A DNA stretch of 64,000 bases from Tenacibaculum soleae (GTDB lineage: Bacteria > Bacteroidota > Bacteroidia > Flavobacteriales > Flavobacteriaceae). Positions within the stretch are counted from its first letter, which is position 1. Every line of letters starts with the position of its first letter. Position numbers and translations under genes: made by a program. The stretch is from positions 700,047 to 764,046 of the forward strand of contig NZ_MAKX01000001.1 in the NCBI RefSeq assembly GCF_001693415.1, read 5' to 3'. This document shows positions 31,592 to 41,381 of this stretch, one piece after another. The notes beneath the pieces are model-generated. The model was not told where the DNA came from, made no database searches, and saw nothing but the letters and a program-made list of their open reading frames with translations.

Positions 31592-33718
31592 TTAATTATA
31601 ATTCATAGAAAGCTGAATACGTTTTCTGGTTATATCAACTTCTAATACTTTAACCTGAACTTGCTGATGTAAATTTACATGCTCAGCAACATCCTTAACA
31701 AAAGTATTTGACAGGTTAGAAACATGCACTAAACCACTTTCTTTAACACCAATATCAACAAAGCAGCCAAAATTGGTAATGTTATTTACGATTCCTGGAA
31801 GTATCATGCCTGTTCTTATATCATCAATTGTTTTAATATGCTCATTAAAACTAAAGGCTTTGGCTTTTTCACGAGGGTCTAATCCTGGTTTTTCTAATTC
31901 CTTTACAATATCTTGTAATGTAGGTAATCCGAAAGAATCAGTAACATATTGTTGCAATTTTAATTGTTTTAAAACAGCAGTATTTCCTATTAAATCAATT
32001 ATTTTACTACCAGAATCTTTCGCCATTTGTTTGACTAAAGTATAACGCTCTGGGTGAACAGCAGAATCATCTAGTGGATTATTACCGTTTTTAATACGTA
32101 AAAAACCAGCAGATTGTTCAAAAGCCTTTCCTCCTAATCGAGGTACTTTTTTTATAGCAGTTCTATTAATAAAGGCACCGTTTTCATTTCGGTAATTCAC
32201 AATTTTCTCAGCTAATTTGGGTCCAATACCAGAAACATAACTTAACAAAGAAGCACTTGCGGTATTAATATTAACACCTACCTTATTAACGCAATGTTCA
32301 ACAACGGTATCTAATGATTTATTTAGTTTTGATTGTTCTACATCATGCTGATATTGTCCTACACCAATTGATTTAGCATCAATTTTAACCAATTCTGCAA
32401 GTGGATCAGCTAATCTTCGCCCGATAGAAATTGCCCCACGAACAGTAACATCATGATCAGGAAATTCATCTCTTGCAATTTTTGAAGCTGAATAAATAGA
32501 GGCACCAGCTTCACTTATCACAAATATTTTAACATTATTTTTAAACGGAATACGTTTTATTAATTGTTCGGTTTCTCTTGATGCAGTTCCGTTACCAATT
32601 GCAATTGCTTCTATTTGATGCTTATTAACTAATGAATTAATTTTATTTTTAGCTTCTGATGATTGATGTTGAGGTGCATGCGGATAAATATTTTCGTTGT
32701 GTAATAAATCACCTTGTTCATTTAAACAAACCACTTTACAACCCGATCTAAAGCCAGGGTCAATAGCTAAAATTCGTTTTTCACCTAATGGCGCTCCTAA
32801 TAAAAGTTGCTGTAAATTTTTAGCAAATACAGTTATGGCACCTTCATCGGCTTTGTCTTTAGCAATTGATACAGCTTCGTTTGTTAATGAAGGAAGTAAT
32901 AATCGTTTATAAGAGTCAGTAATTGCTAGTTCAATTTGATGTGCACATTCATTTTGAGAATTAATAATTCTGTTTTCTATTTTTTGAAGCGTACGCTCAT
33001 TATCAATTTCAATTTTTACACGAATAAAACCTTCTTTTTCGGCACGAAGAATGGCTAATAATCGGTGTGAAGGAATACGGCTTAAGTTCTCTTCCCAATC
33101 AAAATAATCTTTAAATTTTTGAGCACTTTCGTCTTCTTTTTTTGTTTTTATAACTTTGGTTGCAATACGAGCATAACGCGCTAATTGATGACGAATGTTA
33201 TTACGAACATCAGTACGTTCATTTACCCATTCAGCAATAATATGTCGTGCTCCTTCTAAAACCTTCTCATCTGTATCAACGGCATCATTTATGTATTTAG
33301 CAGCTGTAAACTCTAAATCATTTATTCGCTGACTCATAATCATTTTAGCTAAAGGCTCCAGTCCATTTTTACGAGCAGTCTCAGCTTTTGTTTTTCGTTT
33401 CTTTTTATATGGAAGATAAATATCTTCTAGAACGGTAAGGTCGTAGGTTTTGTTAATTTTAGTCTTTAAATCATCTGTTAAACAAGCTTGTTCTTCTAAT
33501 GCTTTAAGAATGGTTGATTTTCTCTTTTCAATAGTATCAAACTGTTCTTTTAACTGCACTATTTTACCAATTTCAACTTCATCTAAGTTTCCTGTTATTT
33601 CTTTTCGATAACGCGCAATAAACGGAACGGTACAATCTTCATTTAATAATTCAACAGTGTTTTGAATTGATTTTTGAGATATTTGAGTTCGAGAAGTTAT
33701 ATAATTGAGGAGTTGCAT
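31592..33718 (-). CDS. tex: Tex-like RNA-binding transcription accessory protein
   Basis: A 708-residue cytoplasmic protein. The order fits Tex: N-terminal HTH region (VPFIARYRKEITGNLDEVEIGKI), a helical core with DIYLPYKKKRKTKAE, a YqgF/RNase H-like domain starting KRILAIDPGFRSGCKV, helix-hairpin-helix repeats (LLSYVSGIGPKLAEKIVNYR and KVPRLGGKAFEQSAGFLRI), and a C-terminal S1 domain (GMILPGIVNNITNFGCFVDIGVKESGLVHVSNL). It binds RNA and affects transcription. Length is a little short of the typical 750 but all domains are present. Confidence 0.95.
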   Translation of the reverse strand: MQLLNYITSRTQISQKSIQNTVELLNEDCTVPFIARYRKEITGNLDEVEIGKIVQLKEQFDTIEKRKSTILKALEEQACLTDDLKTKINKTYDLTVLEDIYLPYKKKRKTKAETARKNGLEPLAKMIMSQRINDLEFTAAKYINDAVDTDEKVLEGARHIIAEWVNERTDVRNNIRHQLARYARIATKVIKTKKEDESAQKFKDYFDWEENLSRIPSHRLLAILRAEKEGFIRVKIEIDNERTLQKIENRIINSQNECAHQIELAITDSYKRLLLPSLTNEAVSIAKDKADEGAITVFAKNLQQLLLGAPLGEKRILAIDPGFRSGCKVVCLNEQGDLLHNENIYPHAPQHQSSEAKNKINSLVNKHQIEAIAIGNGTASRETEQLIKRIPFKNNVKIFVISEAGASIYSASKIARDEFPDHDVTVRGAISIGRRLADPLAELVKIDAKSIGVGQYQHDVEQSKLNKSLDTVVEHCVNKVGVNINTASASLLSYVSGIGPKLAEKIVNYRNENGAFINRTAIKKVPRLGGKAFEQSAGFLRIKNGNNPLDDSAVHPERYTLVKQMAKDSGSKIIDLIGNTAVLKQLKLQQYVTDSFGLPTLQDIVKELEKPGLDPREKAKAFSFNEHIKTIDDIRTGMILPGIVNNITNFGCFVDIGVKESGLVHVSNLSNTFVKDVAEHVNLHQQVQVKVLEVDITRKRIQLSMNYN

Positions 33719-33730
33719 ACAGTAAATTTT

Positions 33731-33762
33731 AAAATAAAAAACCTCGCGTTAAAAGCGAGGTT
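33731..33762 (-). terminator. Terminator of the TonB receptor-phytase operon
   Basis: On the minus strand a stem AACCTCGC/GCGAGGTT with a seven-base loop is followed by TTTTTTATTT. It lies just downstream of the phytase stop and just before the tex start. Confidence 0.8.
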
Positions 33763-33785
33763 CAAATATAACAAATGTTGTTTTT

Positions 33786-34850
33786 TTATTTAAGATTTAA
33801 TGCTCTTTCTATTTTTTCCCAATCGACTATTTTAAAATTTTGAGCTAAACTATCCTTGGCTGTGTTATTAGTTCCGTCTTGTGCTAAAAAGAAACCTTTA
33901 GGGTATTTATCTCCGAATGAAACGCTAGTAACATCAATGCCATCGGTATCATTAGTACCATCAACAATACCATCTTTTAATGAAAAACTTCCTAAATATT
34001 GATTACTTACTCTATCAAAAACTGCATAACTATTATTTCCTTGTGATGATAATAAAATATATCCCTTCCCTTTTCCAGAGTCATATAAGGTTACTCCTTC
34101 AAAATCGGCTTTCATATTTAAGTCTCTTGTTCCTATAATTTTAACTTTGGTGTTTGATAAATTTGGTTCTGCCTCATACCTCCATAACGCTTTGTCTTCT
34201 TGACCGATATAAACTTTTCCATGAAAATCATCAGCAACAATTCCTTCTCCTTGTCCGCCTAAAATGATATTTCTAACAATTTTAGCATCTATTTTTCCGT
34301 TCTTTTCAAAGAGTTCCCATTGTTCTACTCCTCCTCGTTTACCAACAATAAAAACATAAAAGGTGTTTGTTTTAGTGCTTTTATACATACCTAAACCATA
34401 TACTTCTTTCAGTGTTGATTTAATAGTACGTGCGGCAATATCTTGTAATTCTCCATTCTCTTTTACTATTAAAATAGAAAGTGTATTATAAGTTCTATTA
34501 CTTCCAGTAACTACAGAAACAGTTTTTCCGTTTAAAATAAAACCATTACGAATATCAACATTATTAATGCGTCCTATTTTGTAGGTTGCTAAACGTTTAC
34601 CATCTAAATTATAGGTTTCTAAACCTTCTTTTTTATTGGTTCCTATAATTATTGATTGCATTACGTTATTTGGGTTTACCCAAATACAAGGGTCATCAGC
34701 AGCATCATCAAAAGAAGTAACAGGTGTAGTTTCTGCATCGGCAGTTATTGCCACCACTGGCTTTAAGTGTGGCGTGTTATGTAGTATTTTTTTTACTTTA
34801 CAGCTGCCTAAAATAATACATGCTATACTAAGGGTTAAAATTTTTCTCAT
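33786..34850 (-). CDS. Beta-propeller phytase lipoprotein
   Basis: A 354-residue secreted enzyme of the 3-phytase/beta-propeller phytase family. A signal peptide ends in lipobox LGSC (Cys17). Propeller motifs include DDAADDPCIWVNPNN near the start, GTNKKEGLETYNLDGKR, RINNVDIRNGF, GGQGEGIVADDFHGKVYIGQEDKALWRYEAE, DFEGVTLYD and ILLSSQGNNSYAVFDR, with many Asp/Glu calcium ligands. It releases phosphate from phytate. The gene starts four bases after the upstream TonB receptor gene, suggesting coupled capture and hydrolysis of phytate. Confidence 0.9.
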   Translation of the reverse strand: MRKILTLSIACIILGSCKVKKILHNTPHLKPVVAITADAETTPVTSFDDAADDPCIWVNPNNVMQSIIIGTNKKEGLETYNLDGKRLATYKIGRINNVDIRNGFILNGKTVSVVTGSNRTYNTLSILIVKENGELQDIAARTIKSTLKEVYGLGMYKSTKTNTFYVFIVGKRGGVEQWELFEKNGKIDAKIVRNIILGGQGEGIVADDFHGKVYIGQEDKALWRYEAEPNLSNTKVKIIGTRDLNMKADFEGVTLYDSGKGKGYILLSSQGNNSYAVFDRVSNQYLGSFSLKDGIVDGTNDTDGIDVTSVSFGDKYPKGFFLAQDGTNNTAKDSLAQNFKIVDWEKIERALNLK

Positions 34851-34853
34851 GAT

Positions 34854-37589
34854 TTAGAAATTATATTTTATACCAGCATTCCAGTTAAAATTATAGAATT
34901 CTGATTGCATAGTTTGATTTTTGGTTCCTTGATAAAAACGTAATTCTTGATTTGTTAAGTTTTTAGCTTCAGCAAAAACACGTAAATTTTTGGTAATAGC
35001 GTAGCTAGTATTTAAATCAACAAAAAATTGAGAATCATAAAAGCGATCTTTAAAAGCTTCATCTCCATATTCGTCTATATAGTCTCCTGCATAATTTAAA
35101 GATGCTCGTAAAGTGAACTTATTTGTTTCATAAGCTAAAGAGCCATTAATCATATTTTTTACAGCACCAGCTAATGCTAAACCATCTTCTCTTTCTTGAA
35201 TTCCGGTAGTTTCTGAATTTGTAAAAGTATAGTTTCCGTAAATTGTTATATTTCTTAAAAAGCTAGGTAAAAAGTTTAATTTACGTTGTATTGATGCTTC
35301 AAACCCATATATTTGGGCAACACCACCATTTAAAGGACGGGTTACTTCGTAGGTATCGGTAGCGCCACTAATTGTTAAATCTTCATCTTTAGTAATTTTA
35401 TAAATGAAATTGTCTAAATCTTTATAAAAAGCTCCAATAGAAAAGATACCAACATTTGCAAAGTAATGTTCAAACATTAAATCAAAATTCATAGACTCGG
35501 TAGGTTTTAAATCTGGGTTACCAAACTCTGCTTCTTGATCGTCACTATTTAAATTACGATAAGGCACTAAATCAAAATAATTAGGTCGTGCTATGCTATT
35601 TGTCCATGCTACTCTTGCAATAGTATTGTCTGTAAAGTTGTATTTTACTTGTAGGTTAGGCAGCCAATTACTGTAATCTTTAGTTTGTGTTATAGTTGTT
35701 ACATCATTTAAGTTAGATGCTGTTTCAACATCAATAGCATATCCTGTGTATTCTGTGCTTGTTTTTTCTACACGTAAACCTGCTGATATTCTTAATTTAT
35801 TACCTAAGCGTTGTTTCCACAAAGCATAAGCAGCAAAAATATTTTCATTCGCATTATAGTTTTCTGGTACAAATTCTTCTAAAACTATTTCTCCATCTTT
35901 TAAATTTAAATTTCCTAAAAACTCTCTGCTGGCAAATATGCCTGATTTATACTGATTTCCTGGTAAAAACCCTTTTAAAGTATAATCTGCATTTGGTGTG
36001 GTTGCTAGTGTTTGGTATGAGCTGAAGTTATCAGTATCAGACTCATAAAAAATATTGTCTCTTAATTTTTCTTTGTATTTATTTTTTGCACCAAATTTCA
36101 AAGAGTTTTTATAGTCGCTTGAGTTGTTAAAAGGTATTTTTATATCAATGTTTGAACTATATTTTTTTTCTTCGGTGTATTTGTTTTCTTCAGAAATCTC
36201 ATCTATTTCAAATTCATCAGGGTTGTTATCAAACCCAGAAGCAGAAGTAAAATAAGGAAAACGGGTATTTAATCCTTCTTGAGAAATATCAATATCTGAA
36301 TCTTTTTGTTTAGCCTCATAGGTTATATAGCGTTCATTTGGTCTTTCTTCTTTTGCTTTTGATAAGCCAGTTTTCCATTTTAATTTTATATTATCAAATA
36401 TAATATGGGCTCCACCTAAAGAAAATTTATAAACACTTTGTTTTTCTAAACGAGTATTGTCATTTTCGCTATTATTAATACCCCCTTTAGTTTGCCTTGA
36501 AATCTTATATTCATCACCTTTATTTTTGTAGCGCAAACGATATCGATTTTCATAATCATTTCGTTTGGTATAGATTGATTTAAGATATAAGGTGTTATTT
36601 GGGTTTATTGAATAATCTAAATTTGCAGCTACACTCATTCGATTACGTTTAACATCGTAACGTCGAATATCATGTTCTTTTATTTCAGTAGGAGAATCCC
36701 ATTCAAACTCAACATTATCTGACCCATATTCGTTAGAATTATAAGTGGTATTAATTACGTACCCCAATTTTTTGTTAGCAACTCTATTAGCAACTAAAGC
36801 AGAAAAATTATAGTTAGGAGTGTTTCGAATAGGGTTTTGTCCGTAAGCACCAGTTAGGTATGCTCTAAAGTTTTGAGGAGCAGAACGTGTAACAAGATTT
36901 ACCGAACCTCCAATTGCATCTCCTTCCATATCAGCAGTAATAGCTTTGTTTACTTCTATTAACTGAATCATTTCGGTTGGAATTAAATCCATTTGTACAC
37001 GACGATTATCACCTTCAGCAGAAGGAATTTTATCACCATTTAATGTAACTGAGTTTAATTGTGGGGCTAAACCTCTAATAATTATGTCACGAGCTTCTCC
37101 TTGATCATTTTGCATTGTAATACCAGGAACTCTTTTTAAAGCATCACCTATATTTGCGTCTGGAAATTTTCCAATTTGATCAGCTGCAATAATGTTAGTG
37201 ATATTGTCTTTACTTTTTTGTTGATTTAAAGCTTTCGCTTGGCCACGAGTAATACTTCCTTTAATAATAACTTCTTCTAAGTTGTTTGTTTTTGGTTTTA
37301 AAAAAAAGTTTTCTAAATGTATCGTATTAGTTATTGTAATTGTTTTATTTAAGGTTTGATATCCGATAAACGAAACCTTAAGGTTATAAGTACCTTTTGT
37401 TAAGTTTAAAATTTCGTAATAACCATTAAAATCCGCATAGTTTCCATGGTTTCCAGAGTTAACAATAATAGTTGCACCTGTTAAAGGCATGTTGTTTTCA
37501 TCTAAGACTCTACCTTTTATTCCTGTTTTTTTTTGAGAGAAAATAAGGGAAGTAGTCAATATTGTAAATAATAGTAGAATTTTATTCAT
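34854..37589 (-). CDS. TonB-dependent receptor paired with phytase
   Basis: A 911-residue outer-membrane receptor. I start at 37589 (MNKILLLFTILTTSLIFSQ), giving a clear signal peptide; the longer frame would begin upstream of a predicted promoter. Residues about 20-105 are a carboxypeptidase-like regulatory domain (GRVLDENNMPLTGATI, YADFNGYYEI). The plug domain includes DANIGDALKRVPGITMQND, RDIIIRGLAPQLNSVTLNGD and DMEGDAIGGSVNLVT. The remaining about 650 residues form the 22-strand barrel, ending YNFNWNAGIKYNF. The type resembles the Xanthomonas/Caulobacter receptor group. Substrate is inferred as phytate or its products. Confidence 0.92.
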   Translation of the reverse strand: MNKILLLFTILTTSLIFSQKKTGIKGRVLDENNMPLTGATIIVNSGNHGNYADFNGYYEILNLTKGTYNLKVSFIGYQTLNKTITITNTIHLENFFLKPKTNNLEEVIIKGSITRGQAKALNQQKSKDNITNIIAADQIGKFPDANIGDALKRVPGITMQNDQGEARDIIIRGLAPQLNSVTLNGDKIPSAEGDNRRVQMDLIPTEMIQLIEVNKAITADMEGDAIGGSVNLVTRSAPQNFRAYLTGAYGQNPIRNTPNYNFSALVANRVANKKLGYVINTTYNSNEYGSDNVEFEWDSPTEIKEHDIRRYDVKRNRMSVAANLDYSINPNNTLYLKSIYTKRNDYENRYRLRYKNKGDEYKISRQTKGGINNSENDNTRLEKQSVYKFSLGGAHIIFDNIKLKWKTGLSKAKEERPNERYITYEAKQKDSDIDISQEGLNTRFPYFTSASGFDNNPDEFEIDEISEENKYTEEKKYSSNIDIKIPFNNSSDYKNSLKFGAKNKYKEKLRDNIFYESDTDNFSSYQTLATTPNADYTLKGFLPGNQYKSGIFASREFLGNLNLKDGEIVLEEFVPENYNANENIFAAYALWKQRLGNKLRISAGLRVEKTSTEYTGYAIDVETASNLNDVTTITQTKDYSNWLPNLQVKYNFTDNTIARVAWTNSIARPNYFDLVPYRNLNSDDQEAEFGNPDLKPTESMNFDLMFEHYFANVGIFSIGAFYKDLDNFIYKITKDEDLTISGATDTYEVTRPLNGGVAQIYGFEASIQRKLNFLPSFLRNITIYGNYTFTNSETTGIQEREDGLALAGAVKNMINGSLAYETNKFTLRASLNYAGDYIDEYGDEAFKDRFYDSQFFVDLNTSYAITKNLRVFAEAKNLTNQELRFYQGTKNQTMQSEFYNFNWNAGIKYNF

Positions 37590-37610
37590 TGGGTAAATTT
37601 TTGTTGTCGA

Positions 37611-37618
37611 CAAAATTA
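37611..37618 (-). promoter_or_regulatory. Predicted -7 element of the TonB receptor-phytase operon
   Basis: On the minus strand TAATTTTG matches TAnnTTTG, 21 bases before the chosen ATG at 37589, supporting that start. Confidence 0.45.
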
Positions 37619-37753
37619 TTTTCATTTACCGTGAGTAAAGTTTTATTAAGGTTAGTAAAAAGTTACAAATGTGTTTTTTAAACCTTATAGTAATGTTAAG
37701 AAGGTTATGAGTAAGTAATGAGAATTTAAATTTATGAAAAAGTATTAGTTTTT

Positions 37754-37794
37754 AACATAAAAAACCACGTATTAAATACGTGGTTTTTTATGTT
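37754..37794 (-). terminator. Terminator after metG
   Basis: A near-perfect 20-base-pair palindrome centred on 37774 (stem core ACCACGTATT/AATACGTGGT) flanked by A and T runs, 15 bases past the metG stop. Confidence 0.88.
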
Positions 37795-37809
37795 AAATGT
37801 TGTTTTTAT

Positions 37810-39864
37810 TTAAGAAATAAACTCTCCGTTAGTTACCTTTTCAGAAGGCTGAACGAAGGCTAGTTTGCCATCAGGAGTATCAGTCATTAAAATCATACCT
37901 TGACTTTCGATACCTTTTAATTTACGTGGTGCTAAATTACAAACAACACTTACTTGTTGTCCAATAATAGCTTCTGGTTTAAAGCTTTCAGCAATTCCAG
38001 AAACAATAGTTCTTTTATCTAAACCAACATCAACGGTAAGTTTTAAAAGCTTTTTAGTTTTGGCTACTTTTTCAGCTTCGATAATTGTACCGATACGGAT
38101 ATCAATTTTTGTAAAATCATCAAATTCGATGGTTTCTTTTTGAGGCTCTAAAACTCTGTTTTCAGCTTCGTTTGCTTTTTTGGTAGCTTCTAATTTATCT
38201 AACTGCGCCTGAATTTCAGCGTCTTCAATTTTAGCGAATAATAATTCAGCTTTATTTATTTGATGATTATCAGCAATTAAAATATTTTTTTCAGAAACAT
38301 CCTCCCAAGTTAGACTAGCATCAATGTTTAAAATTGATTTCAATTTAGTAGAAGTAAACGGTAAAAAAGGTTCTGATAAAATAGCTAATCCTGCAGCAAT
38401 TTGTAGAGCAACATTCATAATTGTTTTAGTACGTTCTTCGTCAACCTTAATCATTTTCCAAGGCTCTTCATCAGCTAAGTATTTATTACCTAAACGCGCT
38501 AAATTCATTAATTCTTGTGATGCTTCTCTAAAGCGGTAACGTTCAATAGACTTTGCAATAATATTCGGAAATTCTTTTAAAGCAGCTAAAGTATCTTCAT
38601 CAATTTCTGATAATTCATTAGCAGCAGGAACTTGGCCATCGTAATATTTATTAGTTAAAACAACTACACGGTTTATAAAGTTACCAAAAATAGCCACTAA
38701 CTCATTGTTGTTTTTTGCTTGAAAATCTTTCCAAGTAAAATCGTTGTCTTTACTTTCTGGTGCATTTGCTGTTAAGGTATAACGTAATACATCTTGCTGA
38801 TTAGGAAAATCTTCTAAATACTCGTGTAACCAAACTGCCCAGTTTTTAGAGGTTGATAATTTATTACCCTCTAAATTTAAAAACTCGTTTGCAGGTACAT
38901 TTTCTGGTAAAATAAAATCGCCATGTGCTTTTAACATTGATGGAAAAATTAGACAGTGAAATACAATATTATCTTTACCAATAAAGTGTACTAATTTAGT
39001 ATCGTCTTTTTTCCAATAATCTTCCCAGTTTTTACCTTCGCGAGCAGCCCATTCTTTAGTTGCAGAAATATATCCGATAGGTGCATCAAACCAAACATAT
39101 AATACTTTTCCGTCAGCTCCTTCAATAGGAACAGGAATTCCCCAATCTAAATCACGCGTTACTGCTCTTGGGCGTAAACCGTCATCAATCCACGATTTAC
39201 ATTGTCCTAAAACATTTGGTTTCCAATCATCTTTGTGTCCTTCTACAATCCATTCACGTAAAAAAGCTTCATGTTTATCTAATGGTAAAAACCAGTGTTT
39301 TGTTTCTTTTAAAGTAGGAACATTTCCTGTAATTGCCGATTTTGGATTGATTAAATCGGTAGCATTATGACTGGTACCACATTTTTCACATTGATCTCCG
39401 TAGCTTTCCTCATTTCCACATTTAGGGCAAGTACCAATTACAAAACGATCGGCTAAATATTGGTTTGCTTCGGCATCGTATAACTGTTCGGTAACCTCTT
39501 CAATAAACTCACCATCGTTGTATAATTTTGTAAAAAAATCAGAAGCTGTTTTATGATGAATTTCAGAAGATGTACGAGAATAATTGTCAAATGAAATTCC
39601 GAAATCAACAAATGATTTTTTTATAATTCCGTGGTATTTATCAATAATATCTTGCGGAGTAACACCTTCTTTTTTTGCTCGCATTGGTATGGCAACACCG
39701 TGTTCATCTGAACCACAAATGTAAGCCACGTCTTTTCCTTTTTGACGTAAAAAACGTGCGTAAATATCTCCAGGAACATACACACCCGCTAAATGCCCAA
39801 TATGAATTGGTCCGTTTGTATAAGGTAATGCTGCTGTAATTGTATATCTTTTTGGTGTACTCAT
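37810..39864 (-). CDS. metG: Methionine-tRNA ligase
   Basis: A 684-residue class I aminoacyl-tRNA synthetase that charges tRNA-Met. The HIGH motif is HIGH at 21-24 ([11 protein letters not shown]). A zinc knuckle [17 protein letters not shown] follows. The KMSKS loop reads KLSTSKN. The C-terminal 100 residues form an EMAP-type OB-fold tRNA-binding domain ([37 protein letters not shown]), so this is the long dimeric form. A promoter-like element sits 25 bases upstream. Confidence 0.98.
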   Translation of the reverse strand: MSTPKRYTITAALPYTNGPIHIGHLAGVYVPGDIYARFLRQKGKDVAYICGSDEHGVAIPMRAKKEGVTPQDIIDKYHGIIKKSFVDFGISFDNYSRTSSEIHHKTASDFFTKLYNDGEFIEEVTEQLYDAEANQYLADRFVIGTCPKCGNEESYGDQCEKCGTSHNATDLINPKSAITGNVPTLKETKHWFLPLDKHEAFLREWIVEGHKDDWKPNVLGQCKSWIDDGLRPRAVTRDLDWGIPVPIEGADGKVLYVWFDAPIGYISATKEWAAREGKNWEDYWKKDDTKLVHFIGKDNIVFHCLIFPSMLKAHGDFILPENVPANEFLNLEGNKLSTSKNWAVWLHEYLEDFPNQQDVLRYTLTANAPESKDNDFTWKDFQAKNNNELVAIFGNFINRVVVLTNKYYDGQVPAANELSEIDEDTLAALKEFPNIIAKSIERYRFREASQELMNLARLGNKYLADEEPWKMIKVDEERTKTIMNVALQIAAGLAILSEPFLPFTSTKLKSILNIDASLTWEDVSEKNILIADNHQINKAELLFAKIEDAEIQAQLDKLEATKKANEAENRVLEPQKETIEFDDFTKIDIRIGTIIEAEKVAKTKKLLKLTVDVGLDKRTIVSGIAESFKPEAIIGQQVSVVCNLAPRKLKGIESQGMILMTDTPDGKLAFVQPSEKVTNGEFIS

Positions 39865-39888
39865 TTTTTTATCCTAAAAATTAAAGCG

Positions 39889-39896
39889 CAAAAGTA
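39889..39896 (-). promoter_or_regulatory. Predicted -7 element of metG
   Basis: On the minus strand TACTTTTG matches TAnnTTTG, 24 bases before the metG ATG. Confidence 0.45.
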
Positions 39897-39931
39897 CGAA
39901 AAAGCAATTTTTTAAACTGTTATAAAATGGG

Positions 39932-39939
39932 TACATTTG
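39932..39939 (+). promoter_or_regulatory. Predicted -7 element of the LD-carboxypeptidase gene
   Basis: TACATTTG matches TAnnTTTG, 41 bases before the ATG, divergent from the metG element about 40 bases away. Confidence 0.45.
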
Positions 39940-39980
39940 ATAGATTCTATGATTTAAAAAGTAAAAAGTAATATTTAGTT

Positions 39981-40961
39981 ATGAGAAAAGTAATATTTTC
40001 ATTGTTTTTCACACTGATATTTTCATCAGTTTTTTCACAAACAGCCCTTATGAAATTAAAAACGCCAGCTTATTTACAAAAAGGAGATACGATTGCAATA
40101 GTTGCTCCGGCAGGAATTTTAAAAAACAGGAAATATATCATTGATAAAGCAAAGAAGTTAGCTGAAACTTGGGGGTTGAAAGTAGTTTATGGAAAATACA
40201 TGTTTTCTCAAAACAATCATTTTGCAGGAACTGATGATGAACGTTGTGAGGATTTTCAACAAGCTTTAGATAATCCGAATATAAAAGCAATTTGGGCGGC
40301 TCGTGGTGGTTATGGTTCGGTTAGAATTTTAGATAAACTAGATTTTACGAAGTTTAAAGAAAGTCCGAAATGGGTAATCGGTTATTCAGATATTACCGCG
40401 TTTCATAACCATATTCATAATTTAGGAGTAGAAACGATTCATGGAATGATGGGAACAAGCATGCAAGACAATCCACAAGATATTCCTGAAACGATTGAAA
40501 CGTTGAGAAAAGCATTGTTTGGGGAAACGTTGCGTTATGAAATTTCATCTTTTAAAATGAATAGAAAAGGAATGGTTTCTGGAAAATTAGTAGGAGGAAA
40601 TATCGCTATTTTAGCATCGATGTTAGGTTCTGATAGTCAAATTTCTACTGAAGGTAAAATTTTATTTATTGAAGAAATTGGAGAGTATAAATATTCGATA
40701 GATCGTATGCTACAAAGTTTAAAGCGCGCCGGATATTTTACCAAAGTAAAAGCAGTAATTGTTGGTGATATGACTAAGGTTAAAAAAAACACAACGCCTT
40801 GGGGAAGCTCGATAGAGCAACTAATTTTAGATGTTTTACCAAGTGATATTCCAGTTTTATTTAATTTTCCTGCGGGTCATGAGCCTGATAACAGAGCTTT
40901 AATTATGGGAAGAAATATTGAATTAAATATTAAAGAAACAACAACAGTAAGTTTTAAATAG
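39981..40961 (+). CDS. LD-carboxypeptidase (S66 family), exported
   Basis: A 326-residue serine peptidase. A signal peptide (cleavage near SSVFSQ) precedes the S66 fold: KGDTIAIVAPAGIL, AARGGYGSVRIL, nucleophile S136 in IGYSDITAFHNHIH, IHGMMGTSM, GKLVGGNIAILASMLGS, FIEEIGEYKYSIDRML (Glu) and PAGHEPDNRALIMG (His). LD-carboxypeptidases trim the terminal D-Ala of the tetrapeptide stem in peptidoglycan recycling; the signal peptide puts this one in the periplasm, unlike cytoplasmic LdcA. Its stop overlaps the next gene's GTG by one base. Confidence 0.92.
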   Translation: MRKVIFSLFFTLIFSSVFSQTALMKLKTPAYLQKGDTIAIVAPAGILKNRKYIIDKAKKLAETWGLKVVYGKYMFSQNNHFAGTDDERCEDFQQALDNPNIKAIWAARGGYGSVRILDKLDFTKFKESPKWVIGYSDITAFHNHIHNLGVETIHGMMGTSMQDNPQDIPETIETLRKALFGETLRYEISSFKMNRKGMVSGKLVGGNIAILASMLGSDSQISTEGKILFIEEIGEYKYSIDRMLQSLKRAGYFTKVKAVIVGDMTKVKKNTTPWGSSIEQLILDVLPSDIPVLFNFPAGHEPDNRALIMGRNIELNIKETTTVSFK

Positions 40962-41320
40962 TGGCACAACATAATGATCTTGGTAGGAAAGGGGAGGAAT
41001 TAGCTATTGAATATTTAGAGAAAAAAGGATATTTAATAGTAGAGAAGAACTATCGATACAAAAAAGCTGAGGTTGATATTATTGCGCGAAAAGAAGCTGT
41101 TTTAGTAGTGATAGAGGTTAAAACACGATCGAGTACTTATTTTGGCAATCCGCAAGATTTTGTGAATCCGAAGAAAATAAAATTACTTGTTATGGCAATT
41201 GATAATTATGTAATAGAAAAGGATTTAGATGTAGAAATTCGATTTGATATAATTGCAATACTAAAAGATAAAGGTAATTATACGATACAGCACATTAAAG
41301 ATGCATTTTTATATTTTTAA
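40961..41320 (+). CDS. YraN/UPF0102 family endonuclease-like protein
   Basis: A 119-residue protein of the YraN family, related to Holliday-junction-type nucleases. Motifs are LGRKGEELAIEYLEKKGYLIVEKNYRYKKAEVDIIARKE with the acidic metal residues, then LVVIEVKTRSSTYFGNPQDFV. It starts at a GTG that overlaps the upstream stop by one base, so it is translationally coupled. Biological role is unsettled in general. Confidence 0.92.
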   Translation: MAQHNDLGRKGEELAIEYLEKKGYLIVEKNYRYKKAEVDIIARKEAVLVVIEVKTRSSTYFGNPQDFVNPKKIKLLVMAIDNYVIEKDLDVEIRFDIIAILKDKGNYTIQHIKDAFLYF

Positions 41321-41360
41321 AACAAGAAACCCTACAAATTTGTAGGGTTTCTTGTTTTTA
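41319..41360. terminator. Bidirectional terminator between yraN and the TlpA-like gene
   Basis: A perfect 20-base-pair palindrome (AAAACAAGAAACCCTACAAA and its complement) with A and T tracts at both ends, between convergent genes. Confidence 0.92.
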
Positions 41361-41381
41361 TATATTTCTTACTTCTAGTAA

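Noticed and set aside
39865..39980. Riboswitch or T-box upstream of metG
   Set aside because: The gap between metG and its divergent neighbour is only 116 bases with two promoter elements and no conserved aptamer-like structure that I can see.
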